Positions 22,928 through 33,793 of a stretch of 64,000 bases of DNA are shown here, in pieces. The notes under the pieces were generated by a model, which searched no databases, was not told the origin of the DNA, and saw only the letters and a list, made by a program, of their open reading frames with translations. A program made the translations under genes and the position numbers. This DNA is from Thinopyrum elongatum (Eukaryota; Streptophyta; Magnoliopsida; Poales; Poaceae): the NCBI GenBank assembly GCA_011799875.1, contig CM022301.1, positions 322,232,929 to 322,296,928 on the forward strand, in the 5' to 3' direction. Position 1 is the first letter of the stretch; each line of letters opens with the position of its first letter.

Positions 22928-25900
22928 TGTGATGACCCCGGCTTAATCGTGCACTAATCATACACACAAATGCACACGATCAAGCCTAAGGACTCACTTG
23001 AAGATATCACAACACAACTCTAAAACATAAATAAAGTCATACAAGCTTTATATTACAAGCCAGGGCCTCGAGGGCTCGAATACATAGCTCGATGGCATAC
23101 AAGTGTCAGCGGAAGCATCAGGTATCTGGGTACAGATATATTACAGAAATAGAGTTAAGCCTTTAGGAAGGCGGGGCAAAATAAAATACTATGATCGAAA
23201 GGCGTAGGCCTCCTGCCTAGGACCCTCCGAACCTACTCCTGGTCATCGGTCGGCTCCTCGTAGTAGTACTCGCCGGGAGAGTAGTAGTAGTAGTAGTAAC
23301 CGTCGGCGGGGGCAGCAGGCTCCGGGGCTCCGTCATCTGGCGGCGACAATTGGATATGGGGAGAAAAAGAAAGTAAAGCAAACGTGAGTACTCATCCGAA
23401 GTACTCAGCAAGCAAGGATCTACACTACATATGCATCATTTTCAAAGGAAGGCTGTATATATGGACTGGGCTGCAGAAATGCCTGAATAGAGAGGAAGGC
23501 CAAGTCCTATCGAAGACTAGCATCTTCAATCATCTTCATCGGTCTTGCAGCATTAAAAGAGTGCAAATTAACATAATGTAAAGTAGTAGTAATGTTATCA
23601 ACCTCGCCCAGAGATTCTTCCTCGACTCCCTGCGAGAAAGCAATCCCAGAGCCATACAACTCCGAGTGTAGTTGTACCGATCGGGATACAACTCCGAGTG
23701 TCCGTTACCGTAGGACAGGCTATCGATAGATTAGTTCTTCCCTGCAGGGGTGCACCAACTTACCCACCACGTTCGCTTAACTCCGGCCGGACACACTTTC
23801 CTGGGTCATGCCCGGCCTCGGCCAAACGACACGCCGCAACCCGACCAAATACTTAACAGAGAGGTCAGCACGCCGGACTAACCTATGCGCCCAGGGGTCA
23901 TGGGCCTTCGCCCCGGGGACTCCTGTGCGTTACGTGCACCGCCAGTGAGCAGACCTAGCAAGCCCTTAATACAAGTGTGGTTGCGTTCCCAGTCCAACCC
24001 AGCGTGTGCTGCTCCTCGCTGACGTCAATTAAGCTCCGACTGAAGCATACGACACAGAACGCCCATACTATGCCCGCGTGATGGTTAGTGCTATCAGGCC
24101 AGAGGCCCCTCGGATCAAATATCCAAACTGTTAGTGTGTTGGTAGTGCGGTAACGAGCAGAGACTCATGAAAGATGTGACCCCGTCGCCCCGTCTCGAGG
24201 ACTTGCGGCAAGGGCTAAGAATGCCCGGCCACGCCTCGTGTTCAACTCTCGGGCACCATCCAGGTCCACCCGACTCCACATCTCTCGCAATTAAGCTCGC
24301 GCGGGTACCCCTCAGGGCCAACCCGTCTTTATCCAAAATAAGCAGTATCAACAGTAATGTAAAGGCATCCGTGTGGCTGCCATATCAAGAAGGAATCTGA
24401 GGCATCACCCTTGTTGGACTCCCACCTGACGTAAACATCAAGGTGAACAGAGGAGGAATCACCCTCGAGGTCCACTCTTGAGGAGTTGCGCGATGGTGTC
24501 GTTATCGGGGGTGGTGTAGGAGGAATCACCCTCGCTGACCATGTCCGATTAACTAACCTACAAGGTTATCATCAGAAGTGCTGATGAGGTATCACCCTCG
24601 GCACTCGATAGTAACCCAGTAGTGTCGAGCAACTAAGGGGAAAGTGATGTGCAGTATCGGGGCCTGGTCTTCGATCCCATTGATCGGGTCTTCTGATGAT
24701 CCAGCGGGGCAGTCGGGATTAAGTGGGGTCTCTGTTGTGTCTCTACCCAACCTATACTAAACAGTTTAGGATAAGCAGGTAGGTAACAATAACAGGTTAC
24801 AATAAACAGGCTATGCAGCAGAAATAGGGTAACAGCAGCAGCAGTAGCTTCTAATGCAAGCATAAGAGAGAAGAGAGTGGGCGATATCGGAATGCTCAAA
24901 AGGGGGGTGCTTGCCTGGAAGCTCGGGGGCAAGGGTCTGATCGTCAGGGGCATAGTCGACCTCCGGAGCTGCGTCGGTCTCAGGAGCTACGTCGACGTTG
25001 GGGTCTACCGAGAGAGAAGAGGGGGAGGAAACAAAGAAATACACAGCAATATTGCAACACAGAGCATGCCATGCCTAGGATGCAGTGCAGGGTTGCCTAA
25101 AGTATGTCTAAGTCATTTTTAGTTACTTTAGGATTTAAGTTGGATTTATGAACCGGTGAATATGCACTATTCATATACCGGAATCGGGCTAAAAGTTACG
25201 GGTTCTCCTACGTAGGGGGTTCCGGCATCGAAACAAACGACACGATCAGATTCGTCTCGTCGTTCTAATCAACTTTCATGTAGAAAGTTTTTCGATCTGA
25301 GCTACGGTTTAAAAGTTATGGATTTTCAAAGATTTAAACATTTCTGGAATTATTTTTATTATCAGTAAAGATTCATGACGTCAGCATGACTAAAGGATGA
25401 CGTCAGCGGTCAACAGGTCGGCTGACCAGGGTCAAACCTGACATGTGGGTCCAGTGGGACCCACATGTCAGTGACTGGACTAGTTAACAGGGGTTATTCT
25501 AATTAAACTAACCTAATTAACTAACAGGACCCACCTGTCAGTGTCTAACTTAATTAACAGATTAGTTTAAAAACTTAATTAGTCTAATTAATCATATCGG
25601 GCCCACTGGTCATATACTGTGTTGAACAGTGACCCGCGTTGACCATGGTCAACGCGGTCAACTGGGGTGCCGGGGCCCTCTGGCAGTGTCTCTAGGTGAG
25701 CCCCACGTCCTCGCCAGGTCAGCGCGGCCGGCGGCACGTCGCCGGTGACGCAAAACGCGGCGGAGGGCACTGTAGGCCGCTGGAATTTTCCTACGGTGCA
25801 CCAAATCGAGTGCCGTCGGCACCGTTCGATCGGCCGTTGCGTCGCGAGTTCATACATGCCAAAAACGTGGCCGGAGACGACCTAGAACGACGGCGGCGAT

Positions 25901-27089
25901 GACAACAGGCGGCGGCCGGAATCGTGAATGCCCAGGTGTGCGGCTACGGCCCGATTCCGAGCAGGTTAAGTGGCTAGGCGGCAGCGGCGGCCCTCCAGGA
26001 GGGCGCTATAGAGACTAAACGGAGCAGGGGGAGCTCAGGAGCTCGTGCGCGGCAGCAATGGCGGACGGCGGAGCCAGCGCCTGCGGCCAGCTAGCTAGGG
26101 GAGGAGGAAACGGAGCAAGGACGGGGAGGAAGGAGTCGGAGCTTACGGGGCAGGTGCACGGAAGCGCAGAGGTGCGGCGAATCGGAGGCGATGGTGCTTG
26201 CCGGAGCTGAAGGAGAAGAAGAAGTTGGGGCGGTGTTGCAGTGGCCTCCGACTCGAACCGAAGCGCGTGGTCGACGTAGACGAGGCAGGGGAGGCTCGGA
26301 GACCCGTCGGCTTGGCGAATGGTGGCCGGTGGCCGCGGCAATGGCGAGCGACGGCGACGACGGCGTTCGGTTGGGGTGGATCTGAGCGAGGGAAAGAGAG
26401 AGAGAGAGGGAGGAGGGGAAAGTGAGCGCGGGTAGGCCAGGCGAGTGGGTGGCCGATCCTTATCGCCTCCCGCCGCTCCTGTAGCGTCGGTGGCCGTCGG
26501 CGTGTCGACGCCTCGTCGGCGCGGCGCGCGGCGTCCAGAAGCGCGGCGACACGCAGGGAAGAGAAAGGAGGGATGGGCCAGGTGGGCTAGATCGGGGCAC
26601 TGTGCACTTAGGCCCAGTGCACAGTGCCTCGTTTTATTTTCTTATCTCTGTTTTGCTTTTTCTTTTCTGTTGCTTTTTCTTTTGACTAGCATTTGTATTT
26701 TGCAAAATATGTGACTTGCCAAATCAAATACTAGGCAATGGCTGGCACTGCCACAAAAACTTTGGAGAGTTTTTGAATCCATTTGTAATTTTCAAAAATG
26801 AAATTGGATTTAATAGGGCTGTTTTGGGTACTGTTTTGATTACTAGGGCCAGGTTTGGAATTCAATAAATGTTGATGTTATTTTTATGATTGCTTTTGAA
26901 TTATGTGCTATTTAATGAACATTTTTGCAACAGCATTTCAGCAAATTTATTTTGCTCTTTAGAATTTGAGTTGATTTTCAGAATAGAATTTGAATTGTTT
27001 TGATTAACCACTATGACTCGGCACTGCAAATGAAGTGACTTGGCATTATTAGCAGATGATCACAGTGGCTATTACATGGGGGTGTTACA
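22928..27089 (-). repeat. G2 5' LTR (right copy)
   Basis: From TGTGATGACCCC at 22928 to GGTGTTACA at 27089, colinear with the left LTR. It contains the same GC-rich block and the CAGTGCCTCG to TTTTGCTTTTTC transition. No credible gene inside. Confidence 0.9.
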
Positions 27090-27094
27090 CATTA

Positions 27095-28164
27095 GGCCCA
27101 TAGACCCTCCCGGGGGTGTCCGGAAACCCTTCCGATGACCCGATGACTACCCGGTGCACTCCGAAACTCTTCCGATGTCCGAATATCATCGTCCTATATA
27201 TCAATCTTTACCTCCGGACCATTCCGTAGCTCCTCGTTATGTCCTTGATCTCATCCGGGACTCTGAACAACATTCGGACACCAAATCATATAACTCATAT
27301 AACATTATATCGTCAACGAACGTTAAGCGTGCGGACCCTACGGGTTCGAGAACTATGTAGACATGACCAAGACACCTCTCCAGTCAATAACCAATAGCGA
27401 AACCTGGGTGCCCATATTGGTTCCTACATATTCTACGAAGATCTTTATCGATCGAACCTTATGACAACATATGTAATTCCCTTTGTCCATCGGTATGTTA
27501 CTTGCCCGAGATTTGATCGTCGGTATCTTCATACCTAGTTCAATCTTGTTACCGGCAAGTCTCTTTACTCGTTTCGTAATACATCATCTCGTAACTAACT
27601 CCTTAGTCATTTGCTTGCAAGGCTTATTATGATGTGTATTACCGATAGGGCCCAAAGATACCTCTCCGATACTCGGAGTGACAAATCCTAATCTCGATCT
27701 ATGCCAACTCAACAAACACCTTCGGAGATACCTGTAGAGCATCTTTATGATCACCCAATTATGTTGTGATGTTTGATAGCACACAAGGTATTCCTTCGGT
27801 ATCCGGGAGTTGCATAATCTCATAGTCGAAGGAATATGTATTTGACATTAAGAAAGCAATAGCAATAAACTGAATGATCATATGCTAAGCTAACGGATGG
27901 GTCTTATCCATCACATCATTCTCCTAATGATGTGATCTCGTTATCAAATGAAACCATATTTCTATGGTTAGGAAACCTTAACCATCTTTGATCAACAAGC
28001 TAGTCTAGTAGAGGCTTACTAGGGACACAGTATTTGTTTATGTATTCACACATGTATTTAAGTTTCCGATCAATACAATTCTAGAATGAATAATAAACCT
28101 TTATCATGAATAAGGAAATATAAAATAACAACTTTATTTTTGCCTCTAGGGCATATTCCCTTCA
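27095..28164 (-). repeat. C1 5' LTR, outer part
   Basis: Continues the C1 LTR interrupted at 12909 and ends at TTCA 28164 next to the GTAAA duplication (28165-28169). It is colinear with about 5936-7006. Confidence 0.9.
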
Positions 28165-30489
28165 GTAAAGCCATTGGGATAGCTTTGGTGATAGTTTATT
28201 TGATCATGTTGGAAAACAGAAACTTTTGCGTCCAGTAGCAGAATTTTATATAATCACAGAAGCAATGAAAAATTCTGAATTTTTTACACAAGATTTATAT
28301 AAAAATTTCCTCTGTTTTACTAATTGTTCAGAATTGTTGGAGTTCCAGAAGTATAGGAACAATTCGCATCTTTACAGACTGTTCTGTTTTTGACAGATTC
28401 TGTTTTCTTTGCATTGTGTGCTTATTTTGATGAATCTATGGATTGTATCGGGGGGTATAAGCCGTGGAAAAGTTAGAATACGGTAGATATAATGCAATAA
28501 CAAAATTTGAATGAGTTTGCAACAGTACTTAAAGTAAAGATTGGTTTTCTTATACTAACGGATCTCACGAAGGTTTTGTTAAGTTTTGTGTGATTGAAGT
28601 TTTCAAGTTTTGGGTGAGATCACGATGGATGAAGGAATAAGGAGTGAAAAGAGCCTAAGCTTGGGGATGCCCCATGGCACCCCAAGTTAATATTCAAGGA
28701 GAACCAAGCAACTAAGCTTGGGGATGCCCCGGAAGGCATCCCCTCTTTCTTCTAACGACCATCGGTATTTTACTTGGAGCTATATTTTTATTTGTCACAT
28801 ATCATGAGTTTGGCTTGGAGCGTCTTGTATTATATGAGTCTTTGCTTGTTTTGCTTTTTAGTTTGTCACAAGTATCCTTGATGGACACACCTATTTGAGA
28901 GAGCCAAAATTATGCTATGATTTGTTAGAATTGCTCTTTATGCTTCACTTAAATTTTTTGAGCTATGGAATTGCTCTAGTGCTTCACTTATATCTTTTTG
29001 AGCACGGTGTGCTTTAATATTTTAAAAGAAATGCTCTCATGCTTCACTTAGATTTATTTGAGAGTTACTAAATTTTTAAAGAAATTCTCTCATGCTTCAC
29101 TTATATTATTTTGGGAGACGAAAATTTTTATGCTCATGTTCTTCACTTAGATTTATTTGAGCTTGTCAAAAGCAATTGCAATATATGAAACTAGTCCCAA
29201 AGTGATAGATATTCAAGAGGGATATAATAAAAACTTTCATGAAGATCATTGGACAAAATAAACTTGATTCTTTGTAATAGTTTTGAGAAATGATGATAGT
29301 GATATGCGAGTCATGTTGGTGAGTAATTATGCTTTAGTAAGAATATTGGTGTTGAGGTTTGTGATTCCCTATGCAAGCACGAAAGTCAATAGTTATGCAA
29401 TGAAATTACATCCTACTTGTGGTGCATTATTCAGTGTTAGTTATGCTTAATGCTCGCTTATGTGATTTTTTATTTCTTGGTTGGTTGTTTCTCAATCTTT
29501 TTGCTAGCCTCCACTTGTACTAAGTAGAAATACTACTTGTGCATCCAAAATCTTTAAACCCAGTTTTGCCATATGAGTCCACCATACCTACCTATATGCG
29601 GTACTTCCGTGCCGTTCTAAGCAAATTTGTATGTGCCATCTCTAATTTTCAAACTGAATATCCTTTTTGTGCGCTCGTACCGCTCATGAAGTGGCAGGGG
29701 GTGGCCAATATTTTCCATGCTAGATGTGTTATTCTCAAGATGAGTGTTTATTCACTTGTCATTGCACGAGAGTACGGCGGTAATAGGGATGACCAGTCCC
29801 AAAATGAAAAATAAATTTACTTTATGTTGTCAAATAATAAATTCCTTGAAAAGTGTTGGTATGGACGGTACCCGTGGATACGGCTAGCCGTGGAGTGTGA
29901 AAGTATGGTGAAAAAAGGAATAACTTTATTTTCTGTTTGGGAACCGCCTATGATATATCTAGCATGGAAAGTGTTCGAAATTACTCAGTCGTTTTCGTTG
30001 ACGGGAAAAGTATGCCTCTCAAAAAAATTTATCTCTCAATTTAAGCTTTGAGCTCTGGCACCTCTACAAATCCCTACTTCCCTCTGCAAAGGGTCTATCT
30101 ATTTACTTTATGCAATTTTTATTTTTATTTGAGTCTCCATCTTCTCTTATAAAGCACCAACTAAGGAGCACTATGATCGTACTTGAGCATTGGATGTAGC
30201 TAATATGCGAGTGTGTTTCATGGATGGATCAATGATTGAGCATGATGAGCTAGGGATAACTTTCTTTAGTGTTGATATTTTGAAAGACATGATTGCTTGT
30301 TGATATGCTTGAGTATTGAAATCTTCATGTCAAAACTAGACTATTGCTTTGAACCATATAAAAGTCCAAATGTCCATGCTACAAAAGAAAAGAATATTTG
30401 ATGAACATGTTAGGCAAGATTCCACATCAAAAAATCTGTTTTTATCATTTACCTACTCGAGGACGAGTAGGAATTAAGCTTGGGGATGC
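28165..30489 (+). other. G1 3' internal region without pol
   Basis: About 2.3 kb from the right target duplication to the 3' LTR start. It is colinear with G3 54200-57246. It contains repeated AAGCTTGGGGATGCC motifs, at 28720-28743 forming a 9-bp-stem hairpin, CTCATGCTTCACTTA repeats around 29030-29150, and two short in-frame ORFs (29539-29814 and 29824-30051) that have counterparts in G3. No RT, RNase H or integrase motif was seen. Confidence 0.75.
30452..30489 (+). other. G1 hairpin and polypurine tract before the 3' LTR
   Basis: CCTACTCG AGGA CGAGTAGG (30452-30471) is a perfect 8-bp stem with a 4-base loop, followed by AATTAAGCTTGGGGATGC and the LTR start at 30490. The same arrangement is in G3 at 57209-57246. 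Confidence 0.75.
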
Positions 30490-30654
30490 TGATAAGTCTC
30501 CAACGTATCTATAATTTTTGCTTGTTCCATGCTGTTATATTATCATTCTTGGATGTTTTACAATCATTTTATATCAACTTTATATCATTTTTGGGACTAA
30601 CCTATTGACATAGTGCCCAGTGCTAGTTGCTATTTTTTGCTTGTTTTTTACTTC
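30490..30654 (+). repeat. G1 3' LTR, truncated after 165 bp
   Basis: TGATAAGTCTCCAACG onward matches 1181-1350 until TTTTTTACTTC, then switches to F-box gene sequence at 30655. The missing 1.4 kb was deleted, or the end was lost in a rearrangement. Confidence 0.88.
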
Positions 30655-31440
30655 TCTACGATCTATGATCCATCTCTCGTAGCATGTTCTTGGATGTTCT
30701 GCGCGTAGGAAAATTTTAATTTGCAGTCGACGCACCCTATCGTAGAACCCAACACTTAACCCATTGATTGCCTGAAGACGAAGGTACTCGAGTGCAGTAC
30801 AGCCGCGGAGCAGGCGCTTCATGTCATCCTTGGGGATGCAGACGGCGATGAGCTCGAGGTGCTTCAATCGAGGGAGAAAAAGAGCAGGCGCGTCATTAAT
30901 CGGGGGGAATGGCAGTTCATCAACCTGGTGAGGCGCAGCGTGGGTGCGAGGCAGAGCGCGGACGCTGGCAGCGAGCGCATATGTCCATCATTAAACCTGA
31001 GCTCCTCGAGCTGATCTAGGGCGGGGGGTCGGAACCACTCGTCAAGTTTGGCTCGGTTCTTGCCATTGAAACAGAACTTGCCCATGATAAGGCCTCTGAT
31101 TGGGCCACGGTGTCTGCCGAGGATCTGGGATAATGCGTCCAAACTTTTCCGATAGCCATGGCAGAGCTTGTGGAAGTCGATGAGGTTGAGATGGGTGGAG
31201 TGCCATAGGGGGCGCCACCGCCGGGAAAGGACGGTTGTCCGCGCACCATATTTGATTGGGAGGAGGGAGATGATGACTATCAACATATCATCGGGGAGGC
31301 TGCTGATGAAGTCTAGGCCCGTCGGAGTCGCTTGCGGTTCTTGCTCGACCCGCCTCCGCTTGTTGGCAGCCTTGTTCTCCACCTCCGAAGTCTCCTCGGC
31401 GGCGGCGCTATCTGATAGGAGTGGACGAGTGGGAGGATAG
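30655..31440 (-). pseudogene. F-box/LRR-type gene, truncated and frameshifted
   Basis: The minus strand encodes an N-terminal F-box (DFISSLPDDMLIVIISLLPI, then RTTVLSRRWRPLW) followed by leucine-rich text (LEELRFNDGHMRSLP, LKHLELIAVCIPKDD, LRGCTALEYLRLQAINGL), the layout of grass FBX/FBD/LRR proteins, which are substrate adaptors of SCF ubiquitin ligases. A frame change occurs at a run of six C (30900-30906): the first frame ends at 30864 while LRR text continues in another frame to 30655. There the gene is cut by the G1 LTR. No ATG was found at the start; the frame is open from about 31430. Grass F-box genes form a very large family and fragments are common. Confidence 0.8.
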
Positions 31441-32676
31441 GGAATATTTAGTTAGAACAGGGCAGAAGAAAAGTGTATTGGTAACTAGAAGTTACTAGGT
31501 AGGAACAGACTTAACAGAGTCAGAAAATGGAATCCCAATTGGTTGCTTAAATACTACACAATTACTTTGATATTGCTAGGTAAGTTAACATACAGATACT
31601 TGAAAATTACACTTATTTAGAACAAAGTCTGGACGGATGATATCGTCCGGGAAGTTAGCATATATTATATGACCAGGCTCTTTTAGGTGCAGTGCAATTT
31701 TAGTGACAAGTTTCACTACATAAAATTTAGAAAATTCTGTCCAAAGTCCCGCGCCAAAATTGGAATGACCTTGTTCATCAAGTTTTACAAAAGCAACGAT
31801 TGTAAATCCATGATTTATGTTCAATATGACATCCTTGGAGTCTTCAGTTGTGTAGAGGCTAAGATTGTGTACTACAGTTATTGTTGCAAAGCGGGATGTA
31901 CTGCAGGAAATGATAAGATTGTTAGAGAATATGGTAACATGCAAATATGAGAGTAATTGAAAGAATATTACAACAGTTGAAATCAAAGGACAAAAATTTA
32001 TAATTAAACAGATAATGTAATCATGATGTCATGCAAATATGACAGTAATCGAAAAAACAATACAACATTAATTTTCCTAATATAGAAAGAAGAAAATCCC
32101 CTTCGACGTATATGCTGCATGTGGCACCTTTTATCCAAATGTAGCAATATATAGTATATGTTCAGAAAAGTAGGCCATGCCAACTGAGGTAGGGTGAGAT
32201 TGAACATACCATGCGCTTCACGAAGTCATCTGGTACAGTGAGATGGAACTCCTCGGCTGTCTGGCCGAGGCCGCATAGGCCTCATGTCTCCTTGCACTAT
32301 ACTCTCTATGAATGAAAACCCTCGAATCAGCTAGAAGAAAAATGAATTCACGGCGATTTTGGCCGGGTGATTAAAAGGGGCAGACGGACTGGGATAAGAA
32401 ATGAGTGAATATTTCAGTAAATTAGTTACCTAGTTCTCCATGAGAAAAACCCCAATATTGTAGATTCCCAAATCTGACGGAGCTGGGTCGACGACGAGCA
32501 GCGTCGAAAAAGTCGGTGGCGATAGACGGCGGCAAGCGGCAATGGCGAAATGCGGTGAGGTTTGCCGGCAGCTGGCGGCGGCGACAAGCGTCGAGCTAAT
32601 TGGTTGTCGCGGTGATAGGCGGTGACATGCAGAGTCGCGGAGGAGTGCAGGTGCGACTAGGGACGGGGGGTGGCGC

Positions 32677-32701
32677 GGGGGGGGGGGGGGGGGGGGGGGG
32701 G
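32677..32701 (+). repeat. Homopolymer run of 25 G
   Basis: An uninterrupted G tract in a GC-rich stretch. It may be a real mutation-prone poly(G) or a sequencing or assembly length artefact. Confidence 0.9.
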
Positions 32702-32792
32702 AGGGGTTGAGGGTTTTCTTTTTTCCGTTTTGAATTGTGGTGAGGGTTTTCTGTCCCAGAATGTGTTTCGGAGGCAACAGTTTGGTAGACCC

Positions 32793-32947
32793 AACCGTGT
32801 GTGATTAACATCACTTCGGTGCGAGGGTGATACGGACTAGCGTTTGATCTGTGTACATCCTATGATGCAAACGTGCAATCCGTGGGAATGCGTTCTGGCA
32901 ATTAGAACACACGTGCCACGGCACAATGAAAGTCATCACACACGGTT
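32793..32947. repeat. 13-bp inverted repeat AACCGTGTGTGAT
   Basis: AACCGTGTGTGAT at 32793-32805 and its exact reverse complement at 32935-32947; an 11-bp direct copy (CCGTGTGTGAT) occurs at 33195-33205. This could be subterminal sequence of a DNA transposon, but no terminal repeats or target duplication were identified. Confidence 0.5.
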
Positions 32948-33611
32948 CCAATCTGGGAAAATCACCAAGTTTCAGAGTGGGTCACATATTCTTTGTCGGT
33001 TGACCCTGAAATTTTTACCCACACTAAACATCCACCCTAATATGCACCGTACGTGTTCAAATTTTTTGCCAACCCTCCACACCAATTTTTTTGCCAACCC
33101 TTCACACGTAGTTGTGCGTGTTGTGAGCAAACGGTTGCTATTATAAAATTGTGTGGGAAGACCGAAAATAATACAGACGAGTCGCGATAATAAGCCGTGT
33201 GTGATGTGGGCAATCATATGTTGGTCTAAGAGAAGCATAAAATTCATCAACCAAACTGATTACATACTCATCCCACATCTAGATATAAGCATACTCATGC
33301 ATAGATAATAAACGTACTCAAGCATAATTCAACCATAGTTCAACCTATATTAAACATAGTCAAGCATAGTTATAATTAAGACACTATATAACTAGGGTAC
33401 TTCTGAACATAACCATAGTTCAATCCCACATCTCATCTGCCGGCAGGCCATCTTTGAGAGGAAATGGTATATTTTGTATGAAACCAGAGGTTAGTTTTGT
33501 GTTTATTTGAAGTGTTTGCTTCTTGATATATTTATGGAAGATGAACTAAAACTGTTTTGAGACAACTGCTCTATAGGCAGCGAGAAAATTATTAGTAGCA
33601 AATCAATCCCT

Positions 33612-33617
33612 TTTATT
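33612..33617 (-). terminator. Candidate polyadenylation signal of the subtilase gene
   Basis: Minus strand AATAAA about 177 bp beyond the stop codon at 33794-33796, a normal distance for a plant 3' UTR. Confidence 0.45.
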
Positions 33618-33793
33618 AATGTGCTGTTCCCATCCCATGAAATGTACTCCAACAATCGCCTTATCCATTTTTTGACAGCACAGAAATCAGGAGCCAGAAT
33701 TCTTCCAGCCTATGCAAAACTTGCATTGATCTCCCCCGCCGACCACTCCGCCGGCACGGTCACGTACGAATTTTACTCGCGCGTGCATCGTTG

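Larger units (their letters stand above)
12910..27089 (-). mobile_element. G2: long-LTR Gypsy chromovirus inside the C1 LTR
   Basis: 14,180 bp with LTRs of 4165 bp (12910-17074) and 4162 bp (22928-27089), a tRNA-iMet primer site, an extra ORF, gag with zinc knuckle, protease, RT, RNase H, integrase and a C-terminal chromodomain, all on the minus strand. Domain order and chromodomain place it with Tekay/Del-type chromoviruses. The 5-bp duplication CATTA is perfect. In the first 118 bp the two LTRs differ at about 3 sites, suggesting a fairly recent insertion; this is a by-eye sample, not a measured divergence. Confidence 0.92.
5228..28164 (-). mobile_element. C1: Copia LTR retrotransposon (Angela/BARE/WIS-like), minus strand, itself interrupted
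   Basis: On the minus strand the order is 5' LTR (28164-27095 joined to 12909-12208), tRNA-Met-type primer site, gag, protease, integrase, RT, RNase H, polypurine tract, 3' LTR (7006-5228), the canonical Copia order. LTRs begin TGAAGGAAATATGCCC and end CCCAACA. A perfect 5-bp target duplication GTAAA flanks it. The 5' LTR is split by G2 at 12910-27089. Coding regions carry stops and frameshifts. C2 at the right end of the window is a second member of the family. Confidence 0.92.
1181..30654 (+). mobile_element. G1: Gypsy LTR retrotransposon lacking pol, with nested insertions
   Basis: The element runs from an LTR starting TGATATGTCTCC at 1181 to a second LTR start (TGATAAGTCTCC) at 30490 that is cut off after about 165 bp at 30654. 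Its own sequence is 1181-5227 plus 28165-30654; the rest is the nested Copia element C1. It has a primer binding site matching plant tRNA-Asp, a decayed gag-like region, a protease-like frame, then about 2.5 kb without recognisable RT, RNase H or integrase. It is therefore non-autonomous. LTRs of this start are typical of Triticeae Gypsy families such as Sabrina, WHAM or Fatima; I do not assign one. Confidence 0.85.
31441..33611. other. Intergenic stretch with possible exon remnants
   Basis: No complete gene seen. Minus-strand 31600-31900 is an open stretch bounded by CTGCAG and GTATCTG splice-like sites, reading FGAGLWTEFSKFYVVKL, and about 32210-32257 reads EFHLTVPDDFVKRM before GTATGT. These faintly recall pieces of a plant B3 domain, but their splice phases do not join. 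The region also holds a 25-base G run (32677-32701) and the inverted repeat reported separately. Confidence 0.3.

Noticed and set aside
32430..32814. Proline-rich minus-strand frames
   Set aside because: They are made by the poly(G) run and neighbouring GC-rich sequence.
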